Below, in pieces: positions 1 through 7,027 of a stretch of DNA of 23,543 bases. The DNA comes from Caldilineaceae bacterium (lineage in GTDB: Bacteria; Chloroflexota; Anaerolineae; Caldilineales; Caldilineaceae). A program made the position numbers and the translations under genes. Position 1 is the first letter of the stretch, and each line of letters opens with the position of its first letter. The notes beneath the pieces are model-generated. The model was given only the letters and a program-made list of their open reading frames with translations. It searched no databases and was not told where the DNA came from. The stretch covers positions 1-23,543 of the forward strand of contig JAPPKT010000283.1 in assembly GCA_028819675.1 (NCBI GenBank), given 5' to 3'.

Positions 1-409
1 GGGTGTCGATATTGGTGACGGGTGCCTAATCGAAGGTGTCCAGCCAGACCACGTCTCGCCAGTCCCATCAGATCGCCCCAGGTGCCTGCCCTCGCACCCG
101 CCCCAACTGACGGACTCCACAGTACGGCCAGGCCTGGCGCCAGCACCGCGTCTCTTCCAGAGCCAGTAAACAATTTCAGCAACCGCTGGCACTGATTCCC
201 CGCCAGACTGTTCCCACCCCAAATCCGGGATGCACCCGACCGAAGCGCTGCGACTTCCAGAACTGTTCACGCCGCCACCGCCCACCGAAAATCAACAGAA
301 CTCATTCCCCAATCCAGGACATCCGTACGCACACATTAACTAGCGCGCACATGCTGCCTATGATAGGATTCCCAGCAAAAGACGATGGTCGATTCCGAGG
401 CGGCTGCAC
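1..409. other. Left-edge non-coding stretch
   Basis: I cannot support a gene here. The plus frame starting at base 2 stays open for about 55 codons from the window edge, but it has no start inside the window, weak third-position GC bias and no recognisable product. On the minus strand a 13-codon tail (WDWRDVVWLDTFD, then a stop at about base 26) looks protein-like but is cut off by a stop at 68-70. The right end of the stretch holds the probable sulfatase promoter, described separately. Confidence 0.4.
336..364 (+). promoter_or_regulatory. Candidate sigma-70 promoter of the sulfatase gene
   Basis: A TTAACT box at 336-341 (4 of 6 match to TTGACA) is followed after 17 bases by TATGAT at 359-364 (5 of 6 match to TATAAT). 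The predicted transcript would start near 371, about 39 bases before the sulfatase ATG. A GAGG ribosome-binding sequence lies at 397-400. This is a pattern match only, with no experimental support. Confidence 0.4.
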
Positions 410-1960
410 ATGTCTACTCCACTCCAATCGAGTTCCAATAGCGATGAAGAAGCATTTCCGAATATCCTCCTGATCACGAGCGACCAGCAACACTTCTCAA
501 CCCTCGGCGTGACCAATCCGCGCATCCGGACGCCCGCCCTGGACCGGCTCGCCCGCGAAGGCGCCCGCTTCGACCGCGCCTACTGCAACAATCCCGTCTG
601 CTCCCCCTCCCGCTCATCGATCATTACCGGCCAGTACCCGGCTTGGCACGGCTGCTGGACTATCGGCGTGAAACTGGGCGAAGACGTGCCTACCGTCGGC
701 GACCTGCTGCACCAGCACGGCTACGACACCACTCTTATAGGCAAAGCCCACTTTCAGCCGCTGGCCTCCCGTCCGGAACAGTCCTCTCTTGAGTGTCAAC
801 CCACCCTGCGCGACCTCGACTTCTGGCGCGAGTTCCACGGACCCTGGTACGGCTTTCAACACGTAGAAGTGGCGCGCAACCACGCCGACGAAGCCCACGC
901 CGGCCAGCATTACGGCATCTGGATGGAGGAAAACGGCCTGCCCAACTGGCAGGACTTCTTCCAGTCCTGGCCGCCCGACCCCAATGCCGCCAAGCGGGAA
1001 CACGCCTGGGACCTGCCGGAGGAGTACCATTACTCCGTCTGGACCGCCGAACGCACGATCGCCGCCATTGAGCGCAGCGCCGCCGGCGGCAATCCCTTCT
1101 TCCTCTGGAGCAGCTTCCACGATCCCCATCCGCCCTACCTCGTATCCGAACCGTGGGCATCGATGTACGACCCCGATGACATGCAGCCGGGCAGCCTCGA
1201 GCCGGGCGAATTCGACGCAATGCCGCCCCACTTCGCCAAAACGCAGCAGCGTCAACCGGACTTCTCCGCCTGGCAGGAGACGCCCTTCGGCAATCACGGC
1301 TTCAATAGCCACCTGCACGAACCCGACGCCCTGCGCAAAAACATGGCCGTCTACTACGGTATGGTCGGCCTCATGGACCGCGAGATCGGGCGCATTCTGG
1401 ACACGTTGGACAGTCTGGGCATTGCCGACAATACGCTCATCGTTTTCAGCACCGACCACGGCCACTTTCTCGGCCAGCACGGGCTGATCGCCAAGGGCGC
1501 CTTCCATTATGAAGACCTGATCCGTCTGCCATTTCTGGTGCGCTGGCCCGGCCGCGTCCCCGCCGGCGCTGTGAGCAGTTCGCTCCAATCGCTGGTTGAC
1601 CTGGCGCCCACTTTCCTGCACGCGGCCGGAATCGACATCCCTGGCCAGATGCAGGGCGCCGACCAGCTGGACGTCTGGACCGGAGCGGCCGCCGAAGCAC
1701 GCGACCACGTGCTCGTCGAAAACCGTCACCAGCCCACCGCGCTGCACCTGCGCACGCTCGTGGACCAGCGCTATAAGCTCACCGTCTACCGGGGCCACGA
1801 ATACGGCGAACTGTTCGATCTCCACGAAGATCCGGAGGAACGCCGCAACCGCTGGGACGATCCCGCCTTCGCCCAAGTCAAGACAAACCTGCTGCAGCGC
1901 TTCGTCCAGGCCGAAATGGAGCGGGAACCGACCCGATTCGAACGTATCGCCGGCGCATAA
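410..1960 (+). CDS. Sulfatase (arylsulfatase A-like, formylglycine-dependent)
   Basis: This 516-residue protein is a family S1 sulfatase, which hydrolyses sulfate esters. The N-terminal metal-site segment ITSDQQ lies near residues 22-27. The maturation signature CSPSRSSIITGQ begins at Cys64, which would be oxidised to formylglycine; Arg68 completes the C-x-P-S-R core. A second metal-binding element, STDHGHFLGQHG, lies at about 347-358 (Asp349, His350). The C-terminus has the usual ELFDLHEDPEE segment found where sulfatase chains end. There is no signal peptide or membrane segment, so a cytoplasmic enzyme is likely, acting on imported sulfated small molecules or glycans; the substrate cannot be read from sequence. 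The ATG at 410 is favoured because it has a GAGG at the right distance and a plausible promoter. No formylglycine-generating enzyme or radical-SAM maturase is in the window. A long open frame on the opposite strand is a high-GC shadow. Confidence 0.93.
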   Translation: MSTPLQSSSNSDEEAFPNILLITSDQQHFSTLGVTNPRIRTPALDRLAREGARFDRAYCNNPVCSPSRSSIITGQYPAWHGCWTIGVKLGEDVPTVGDLLHQHGYDTTLIGKAHFQPLASRPEQSSLECQPTLRDLDFWREFHGPWYGFQHVEVARNHADEAHAGQHYGIWMEENGLPNWQDFFQSWPPDPNAAKREHAWDLPEEYHYSVWTAERTIAAIERSAAGGNPFFLWSSFHDPHPPYLVSEPWASMYDPDDMQPGSLEPGEFDAMPPHFAKTQQRQPDFSAWQETPFGNHGFNSHLHEPDALRKNMAVYYGMVGLMDREIGRILDTLDSLGIADNTLIVFSTDHGHFLGQHGLIAKGAFHYEDLIRLPFLVRWPGRVPAGAVSSSLQSLVDLAPTFLHAAGIDIPGQMQGADQLDVWTGAAAEARDHVLVENRHQPTALHLRTLVDQRYKLTVYRGHEYGELFDLHEDPEERRNRWDDPAFAQVKTNLLQRFVQAEMEREPTRFERIAGA

Positions 1961-2344
1961 ATGCAGTGACCTCCATTGTAAGGGGGATTCCCCCTGCAAG
2001 GCCCTCCAACCAACGCGACCTGCAGCTGTTTCCCGACAAGGCGGTGAATCGACTGTTCATCTGCAACGCAGAACTGGCTGCTGAAAACGTCGGCTGTGGT
2101 AAACTACAACTGAATCTGAATCCCGTTCGACACCACGATCTTCTCATGCAATTGCGAAACGGAATTCAGTTTGCAACTGGGTTCAGAAGACGCAGCGGCA
2201 CTGCGCCTTGCGTGGCGCGTCTGGACTGCAAGTTCTCACCGCCTTCCGGCCCTCAGTGGTTCAGGCCGCTACCAAATACCAGCCATCGACAACTCAGATC
2301 AATCAATTTCACTCCCATCAAACATCCATTTACGGAGCACAACA
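1961..2344 (+). other. Intergenic region between sulfatase and VOC gene
   Basis: I see no gene in this stretch. An open frame beginning at 2171 runs into the VOC gene, but its first 58 codons show no protein-like pattern and the real start is at 2345. A short G/C hairpin (AGGGGG, ATT, CCCCCT; 1981-1995) lies 20 bases after the sulfatase stop. It has no T-tract, so it is at best a weak terminator. I found no convincing promoter for the VOC gene. Confidence 0.5.
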
Positions 2345-2728
2345 ATGAACCTTGAACACGTCGCAATCAACGTACCCAACGTCCGCGAACAGGCACAGTG
2401 GTGGAAGGAGCATCTGGGGCTGCAAATCGTCTCCGCCGGCGATGTCCCCCCATACATGAACTTTGTCTACGACAACAACGGCAGCATGGTAGAGTTGTAC
2501 AGCAATGAAGAGATGGAGCACCTGGACTTTGCCCAGATCAATCCCTTCAACCTGCACTTTGCCTTCAGCGTAGACGATATGGAAAGCGAACGCGAACGTC
2601 TGATTCAGGCCGGCGCTACGCCCGACGGCGAGATCAACAACACCCCCTCGGGAGACAAGCTCTGCTTCCTGCGTGATCCCTGGCAGGTGACCGTGCAACT
2701 TGTCCAGCGCAAGAAACCTATGGTTTAA
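2345..2728 (+). CDS. VOC-superfamily (glyoxalase/dioxygenase fold) protein
   Basis: This is a 127-residue single-module vicinal oxygen chelate protein. It has the two-part beta-alpha-beta-beta-beta pattern: LEHVAINVPNVREQAQWW opens the first half and NLHFAFSVDDMESERERL the second. The likely metal ligands are His5, Glu50, His71 and Gln118; Gln at the last position, where Glu is common, is seen in some VOC members. The family includes glyoxalase I, methylmalonyl-CoA epimerase, extradiol dioxygenases and resistance proteins, and the substrate cannot be chosen here. The start at 2345 is supported by GGAG at 2334-2337 and by homology beginning right at the N-terminus. The E2 gene follows after 69 bases, so co-transcription with the acyltransferase is possible, though a hairpin lies between them. 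Confidence 0.85.
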   Translation: MNLEHVAINVPNVREQAQWWKEHLGLQIVSAGDVPPYMNFVYDNNGSMVELYSNEEMEHLDFAQINPFNLHFAFSVDDMESERERLIQAGATPDGEINNTPSGDKLCFLRDPWQVTVQLVQRKKPMV

Positions 2729-2743
2729 GCAGCGAACCGTGAT

Positions 2744-2773
2744 CAGTGACCGGCCGCGACCCGCCGGTCACTG
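2744..2773. repeat. Perfect 11-bp inverted repeat between VOC and E2 genes
   Basis: CAGTGACCGGC at 2744-2754 is exactly complementary to GCCGGTCACTG at 2763-2773, with an 8-base loop. It is very GC-rich and sits 16 bases after the VOC stop and 24 bases before the E2 start. There is no T-tract, so it may be a processing or stability hairpin or a partial terminator, not a classical intrinsic terminator. Confidence 0.6.
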
Positions 2774-2797
2774 GCAATTGCCGTTGGAGCGCCAACC

Positions 2798-4078
2798 ATG
2801 CCGACTCCAGTGAAAATGCCCCAACTGGGCGAAACAGTGTTCGAAGGGACCGTCGCCCGCTGGCTCAAACAGCCTGGGGATCCTGTGCAGCGGCAGGAAC
2901 CCCTGCTCGACATCACCACTGACAAGATCGACACTGAAGTGCCCGCGCCTGCCGCCGGTTTCCTGCTCAAGATCCTGGCTGCCGAGGGAACAACGGTTCA
3001 GGTTGGCTCTGTCATCGCCTACATCGGCGACGAAGCAGAAGAGATCACAGAGGACGTAGAGGGCCCGGGAGAAGCGGTAGCTTCGCGCAAAGAAGCCGAC
3101 CGAACAGCCCCCTCTCCCTCCCCATCCCGGCGCACGCGTGGCGCCGACTCTGATGCGAAGCCCGAAGGCCGCGCCTTCGTCAGCCCTGTCGTCGCCCGCA
3201 TCAGCGCCGAACACAACATCGACCTGGACGAAGTTCCGGGCAGCGGGCGCCAGGGGCGCGTCACCAGGAAGGACCTGCTGGCCTACATCGAAACGCGTCA
3301 ACAACGGCCGCCCGCAGCGCAGCCCGCTTCCGGCGCCGCGCCCGGCGAAGACGAACTGCTCCAGCCCCTTTCCAACTTGCGGCGGGCGATTGCCGAACAC
3401 ATGAGCCGCAGCGTGCGCACCAGCCCCCATGTCGTAACGATCTTTGAGGCCGATATGACGGCCGTTGTGCGCCACAGGGCGGCCCAAAAAGAGGCGTTCG
3501 CGCGCAAGGGAGTCAATCTGACCTTCACCCCCTACTTTGTAGCTGCCGTCGCGGTCGCGCTGCGCGAACATCCTACCGTAAACAGCCGCTGGACCGACGC
3601 TGGCCTGGCACTGAACCAGCGCATCCATGTGGGCATCGCCGCAGCTGTGGCCGGCGGACTCATTGTGCCCGTGGTCCGGGACGCCGATGAATTGAATCTG
3701 CAGGGCCTTGCGCGCACCGTTAACGATCTGGCAGACAGGGCTCGCCGCGGCGAACTGTCGCCCGACGAAGTGCGCGGCGGCACCTTCACCGTGACCAACC
3801 ACGGCACGAGCGGCAGCCTTCTTGGCACGCCCATCATCAATCAGCCCCAGGCCGCCATTCTGGGAGTCGGCAAGATCAGCAAGCGCGCGGTCGTGAACAG
3901 CGCCGGCGGCTCATACGGTGCCCCCGTCGATCCCCTTCTGCCCAGCGCCGACGATACCATCTCTATCCGCCCGATGTCCTACCTGAGCCTTGCCTTTGAT
4001 CATCGCATCCTCGATGGCTTCGGAGCGGACAGCTTCCTGGCAGATGTGGTGCAACGACTGGAAAACTGGGGCGCGTGA
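2798..4078 (+). CDS. 2-oxoacid dehydrogenase E2, dihydrolipoamide acyltransferase
   Basis: This 426-residue protein is the acyltransferase core of a pyruvate, 2-oxoglutarate or branched-chain 2-oxoacid dehydrogenase complex. One lipoyl domain covers about residues 1-78, with lipoyl-Lys43 in DITTDKIDTEVPAP. A charged linker follows, then the E3/E1-binding domain at about 126-164 (FVSPVVARISAEHNIDL through GRVTRKDLLAYI). An Ala/Pro linker leads to the catalytic domain at about 186-426, which ends with the active-site motif DHRILDG (His402, Asp406). An insertion of about 20 residues (366-388) precedes the RPMSYLSL strand. The ATG at 2798 has GGAG at 2786-2789. The E3 gene follows after 72 bases. 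No E1 gene is nearby, so the substrate cannot be fixed; the single lipoyl domain and overall length fit a branched-chain or 2-oxoglutarate type as well as a pyruvate type. Confidence 0.93.
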   Translation: MPTPVKMPQLGETVFEGTVARWLKQPGDPVQRQEPLLDITTDKIDTEVPAPAAGFLLKILAAEGTTVQVGSVIAYIGDEAEEITEDVEGPGEAVASRKEADRTAPSPSPSRRTRGADSDAKPEGRAFVSPVVARISAEHNIDLDEVPGSGRQGRVTRKDLLAYIETRQQRPPAAQPASGAAPGEDELLQPLSNLRRAIAEHMSRSVRTSPHVVTIFEADMTAVVRHRAAQKEAFARKGVNLTFTPYFVAAVAVALREHPTVNSRWTDAGLALNQRIHVGIAAAVAGGLIVPVVRDADELNLQGLARTVNDLADRARRGELSPDEVRGGTFTVTNHGTSGSLLGTPIINQPQAAILGVGKISKRAVVNSAGGSYGAPVDPLLPSADDTISIRPMSYLSLAFDHRILDGFGADSFLADVVQRLENWGA

Positions 4079-4150
4079 CAACCGTGGATCACGATTGTGT
4101 ACCATCCAGAGACCGGTGATCGCCGGCCACTGGAGTCAGCGGAGGAATCT

Positions 4151-5581
4151 GTGGCAAGCAACTACGACTATGACCTGATCGTCATCGGCTCAGGCCCGGG
4201 CGGCTATGTGGCCGCGATTCGCGCCGCACAGCTGAATCTTAAAACTGCCCTCATCGAACGCGAACACCTTGGCGGCGTCTGCCTGAACTGGGGTTGCATC
4301 CCCAAGAAGGCGCTCATCAAGAGCGCCGAAGTCCTGGATACACTGCAACACGCAAAGGAGTTCGGCCTCACTTTTGACAACTTGCAGGTTGACTACGGCG
4401 CAGCTGTCAACCGTTCACTGCAGATCATTGACCGCCAGACCAAGGGCGTTGGCTTCCTGATGCGGAAGAACAAAATCGACGTCATCGAAGGACATGCCCG
4501 CTTCACCGATGCCAACACCCTGCAGGTCAGCGCCGGGCCTCTCAACCCGGATGGCGAGCCGCGCACCGTGACCGCCGCCAGTTTCGTGGTCGCCACCGGC
4601 GCCCGCGCTCGCGACCTGCCCGGCGTCGAAGCCGACGGCGAACGCGTCCTGCAGTATCGACACGCCATTCGTCTCAACGAGATCCCCGCATCCATGCTGG
4701 TCGTGGGCGCGGGGCCGATCGGCATGGAGTTGAGCCACATCTACGCCACCTACGGCGCACAGGTGACGATCGTCGAAATGTTGGACCAGGCCCTGCCGCT
4801 GGAGGATGCCGATGTCGCGCAGGAGGTCGTGCGCGCCTTCCAGAAACGGGGTATCAAAGTGCTGACCTCGAGCCGCACCGAAGACTTTGCAGTCGGCGAA
4901 CGGTCGGTCACCGTTACGATAAAGGACGTGAACACCGGGAGCGCCCAGTCACTGGAAGTTGAGAAAGTGCTGGTGGCCATAGGTATCTCACCCAATACCG
5001 AGGACGTCGGTCTCGACACCGCCGGTGTAACCCTAAACCAGGACGGCTTCATCGAAATCGACGAGTATATGCGCACCAGCCGCCAAAACATCTACGCGAT
5101 CGGCGACTGCACCGGCAAAATGCCGCTCGCCCATGTCGCCAGCGCCCAGGCGATCGTCGCCGCCGAAAGCGCCGCCGGCCATGCCACCACGCCCATTCCG
5201 GCAGAGCGCTACATCTTTATGCCCCGCTGCACGTTCTGCGTACCCCAGGTCGCCAGTCTCGGCATGACCGAAACCGAGGCGCAGGAGGCCGGCTATCCTA
5301 TCAACGTGGGCAAGTTCCCATTCATGCCCAACGGCGCCGCCCAGGCCCAGGGCGTGCGCAGCGGCTTCGTCAAAATCGTCGCCGACCAGAGATACGGCGA
5401 AATCCTCGGCGCCCACATCGTCGGCCCCAACGCAACCGAACTTCTGCCCGAGCTGTCCCTGGCGCAGATGATGGAGCTCACACCCGCTGAGATCGCGCAC
5501 AACGTGCACGCCCACCCGACCCTGGCCGAAGTCGTAATGGAAGCGGCGCACGGCGTTGAGGGCCAGGCAATACATATGTAG
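4151..5581 (+). CDS. lpdA: Dihydrolipoamide dehydrogenase (E3)
   Basis: This 476-residue FAD-disulfide oxidoreductase reoxidises the lipoyl arm of the E2 encoded just upstream, passing electrons to NAD+. It shows the FAD dinucleotide motif GSGPGG at 13-18, the redox pair Cys44/Cys49 in GGVCLNWGCIPKKA, the NAD-binding motif VVGAGPIGMEL, the FAD contact AIGDCTGKMPLAHVASAQA, and the C-terminal base His455 with Glu460 in HAHPTLAE. The frame is open to a GTG at 4097, but the GTG at 4151 has a strong GGAGG at 4141-4145 and begins the conserved fold, so I chose it. Where many relatives read YTxPEVAS, this protein has CTFCVPQVAS, giving an extra CxxC (Cys360, Cys363). The mntA-like gene starts only 5 bases after the stop. 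Confidence 0.95.
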   Translation: MASNYDYDLIVIGSGPGGYVAAIRAAQLNLKTALIEREHLGGVCLNWGCIPKKALIKSAEVLDTLQHAKEFGLTFDNLQVDYGAAVNRSLQIIDRQTKGVGFLMRKNKIDVIEGHARFTDANTLQVSAGPLNPDGEPRTVTAASFVVATGARARDLPGVEADGERVLQYRHAIRLNEIPASMLVVGAGPIGMELSHIYATYGAQVTIVEMLDQALPLEDADVAQEVVRAFQKRGIKVLTSSRTEDFAVGERSVTVTIKDVNTGSAQSLEVEKVLVAIGISPNTEDVGLDTAGVTLNQDGFIEIDEYMRTSRQNIYAIGDCTGKMPLAHVASAQAIVAAESAAGHATTPIPAERYIFMPRCTFCVPQVASLGMTETEAQEAGYPINVGKFPFMPNGAAQAQGVRSGFVKIVADQRYGEILGAHIVGPNATELLPELSLAQMMELTPAEIAHNVHAHPTLAEVVMEAAHGVEGQAIHM

Positions 5582-5586
5582 AGACC

Positions 5587-6054
5587 ATGCGCACCGAACC
5601 CGAACAGCGCCGGCCAGCTGGGCCCGCCGCGAACCCAAAACGCGCCGCACTCGAGGCAATCTGCCAGCAGCACGGCGTCGCCATCCTCTACAGCTTCGGC
5701 AGCCGCGCCAGGGAGACGCTGGCATGGCTGGACGAGCCGGATTCTGTCCTCGCCCCCGGTCCCTCCGATGTCGACCTGGGCGTGAAGCCGCTCCCGGCTA
5801 CCGACTTCAACTGGAAGGCAGAGGTTGCGCTGGGGCATGCTCTGGAGGATCTGCTGGGAGTGGACCGCGTCGATATTGTAAACCTCGACAGCGCCAACCC
5901 CTTTCTGGCAGCCGAAGCCGTTCACGGCGAACGACTCTACGCCGAGAACGAATACGCGGCCGACAACTACGACCTTTACATCCTGCGGCAAGAGGGCGAT
6001 CTCGCTTTTCTCGAGGAAGAGCGCGCCCGCTTGCTTCTCGGTACTTCCAAGTGA
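5587..6054 (+). CDS. mntA: MntA-like minimal nucleotidyltransferase (antitoxin)
   Basis: This 155-residue protein has the minimal nucleotidyltransferase fold. ILYSFGSRARE holds the GS motif (Gly38, Ser39), SDVDLGV the catalytic pair Asp61 and Asp63, and VDRVDIVNL the third acidic residue (about Asp96). In characterised MntA-HepT pairs the nucleotidyltransferase AMPylates a tyrosine of the HEPN toxin and so silences it; I infer the same role from the HEPN gene downstream. The GS-to-DxD spacer is 21 residues, while characterised MntA proteins have 10, so there is an insertion in the active-site loop. The gene starts 5 bases after lpdA and its stop overlaps the hepT GTG (GTGA, 6051-6054), implying translational coupling. 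GC content is high (about 72% over 5701-5760 by hand count), like the metabolic neighbours. The exact start is uncertain; the first 15-18 residues may be extra. Confidence 0.8.
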   Translation: MRTEPEQRRPAGPAANPKRAALEAICQQHGVAILYSFGSRARETLAWLDEPDSVLAPGPSDVDLGVKPLPATDFNWKAEVALGHALEDLLGVDRVDIVNLDSANPFLAAEAVHGERLYAENEYAADNYDLYILRQEGDLAFLEEERARLLLGTSK

Positions 6055-6530
6055 CTCCGACCTATATCTCCCGACGCGTCGTTGTAGAGCGCCTATCCCT
6101 GCTGAATCATCTGATCGGAGAGATCGAGCGGTTGCCCCTGCACGACGAGGACGCCTTCTTTGCCGATAGTCGCAACGTCCATACAGCCGAGTCATGCCTG
6201 CGGCGTGCTCTGGAAGCGCTATTTGGTATTGGTCGTCACATTTTGGGCAAAGGGTATGGCGTTCCTGCGGGGTCCTACAGAAATATCGCAACACAACTTG
6301 CCGATAAGGAAGTCCTCAACAAAGGCGAAGAAAAGCTCTTTGTTCAGATGGCAGGCTACCGAAATCGGTTGACTCATGTTTACCATGAAGTCTGCTCGGC
6401 GGAACTCTTTCAGGCCTGTGTCGAAGATTTGGGAGACTTGGGGTCTATACGCTCGGCCTATCAACGTTGGATTCGGGACAATCCACACAGGATCGATAAT
6501 CCCCTGACCGATGCCGATGGACAAGACTGA
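6051..6530 (+). CDS. hepT: HepT-like HEPN-domain toxin (RX4HXY)
   Basis: This 159-residue mostly helical protein begins with GTG at 6051, overlapping the upstream stop by four bases. It carries the HEPN ribonuclease motif RNRLTHVYH: Arg104, four residues, His109, one residue, Tyr111. This matches the RX4HXY signature of HepT, in which Arg and His form the RNase site and Tyr is the target of AMPylation by MntA. An earlier helix (TAESCLRRALEALFGIGRHIL) fits the DUF86 pattern. The frame is open far upstream, but that part overlaps mntA and is Arg-rich nonsense. GC is about 49% over 6241-6420 by hand count, well below the neighbours, which suggests a separate origin from the genes around it. Its 3' end overlaps the thioesterase start by 20 bases. 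Toxicity is inferred from the family, not shown. Confidence 0.82.
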   Translation: MTPTYISRRVVVERLSLLNHLIGEIERLPLHDEDAFFADSRNVHTAESCLRRALEALFGIGRHILGKGYGVPAGSYRNIATQLADKEVLNKGEEKLFVQMAGYRNRLTHVYHEVCSAELFQACVEDLGDLGSIRSAYQRWIRDNPHRIDNPLTDADGQD

Positions 6531-6963
6531 ATATCCCGCATTTCCTCTCGACATAACCGTCCGTTTCGCCGAAACCGATCAGATGGGCGTCGTCCACCAC
6601 AGCGAGTATGTCGTCTGGTTCGAGGCTGGGCGCGTCGCCTGGATGGCGGCGGCCGGAATGTCCTATACCGAGATCGCCGGCGCCGGCTACAACTTCGCCG
6701 TTACCGACCTGCAATGCCGCTACCGCGACGCCATCCGCTTCGGCGACGCCGTCCAGGTCATCACGCGCCTGGGATCACTGCGCAGCCGTCAGGTCGAATT
6801 CGTCTACGAAATCCGCAACCCGCACACCCGCGCCATCTACGCCGACGGCCACACGCGGCACACCTGCGTCGACAGCGACGGCCGCATGACGCGCCTGCCG
6901 CACTGGATTGCGCAACGATTAACGGGAAAAGTGGGTGGTGAGACCAGCGGGGACAAAGCCTGA
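6511..6963 (+). CDS. Acyl-CoA thioesterase, YbgC/FadM hot-dog family
   Basis: This 150-residue single hot-dog domain protein has the 4-hydroxybenzoyl-CoA thioesterase pattern VRFAETDQMGVVHHSEYVVWFE, with catalytic Asp23, and a following RVAWM helix. Later strands (FAVTDLQCRYRDAIRFGD and VEFVYEIRNP) fit the YbgC/FadM group. These enzymes hydrolyse acyl-CoA or acyl-ACP thioesters in the cytoplasm; the acyl group cannot be predicted. The ATG at 6511 lies inside the end of hepT (20-base overlap); ATG 6517 is an equally good start. I see no strong ribosome-binding site, so translation may depend on reading through hepT. In bacteria this family often sits beside ruvC or tol-pal genes, which is not the case here. 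It faces scpB convergently with a 64-base gap. Confidence 0.88.
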   Translation: MPMDKTEYPAFPLDITVRFAETDQMGVVHHSEYVVWFEAGRVAWMAAAGMSYTEIAGAGYNFAVTDLQCRYRDAIRFGDAVQVITRLGSLRSRQVEFVYEIRNPHTRAIYADGHTRHTCVDSDGRMTRLPHWIAQRLTGKVGGETSGDKA

Positions 6964-7027
6964 CACTTCTGCAACAGCCCGTGAAGACCGGTAGAGGTTA
7001 CGTCTACTGGCGAGGTGGGAAACGTCT

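Noticed and set aside
26..67. Protein-like C-terminal tail (WDWRDVVWLDTFD) on the minus strand at the left edge
   Set aside because: An in-frame stop at 68-70 limits it to 13 codons. It could be a gene remnant but cannot be supported.
614..1999. 461-codon open frame on the minus strand opposite the sulfatase
   Set aside because: It lies wholly antisense to a gene with a clear catalytic signature, and its translation has no domain pattern. Long antisense frames are expected at this GC content.
2768..3802. 344-codon minus-strand frame opposite the E2 gene
   Set aside because: It is antisense to a well-supported acyltransferase gene and has a Gly/Arg-rich sequence without recognisable motifs.
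5556..6050. 5' extension of the hepT frame across mntA
   Set aside because: The 165 extra codons overlap mntA out of frame and translate to Arg-rich noise. The GTG at 6051 gives the normal HepT length.
5293..6294. 333-codon minus-strand frame opposite lpdA and mntA
   Set aside because: It crosses two well-supported genes in antisense and shows no domain.
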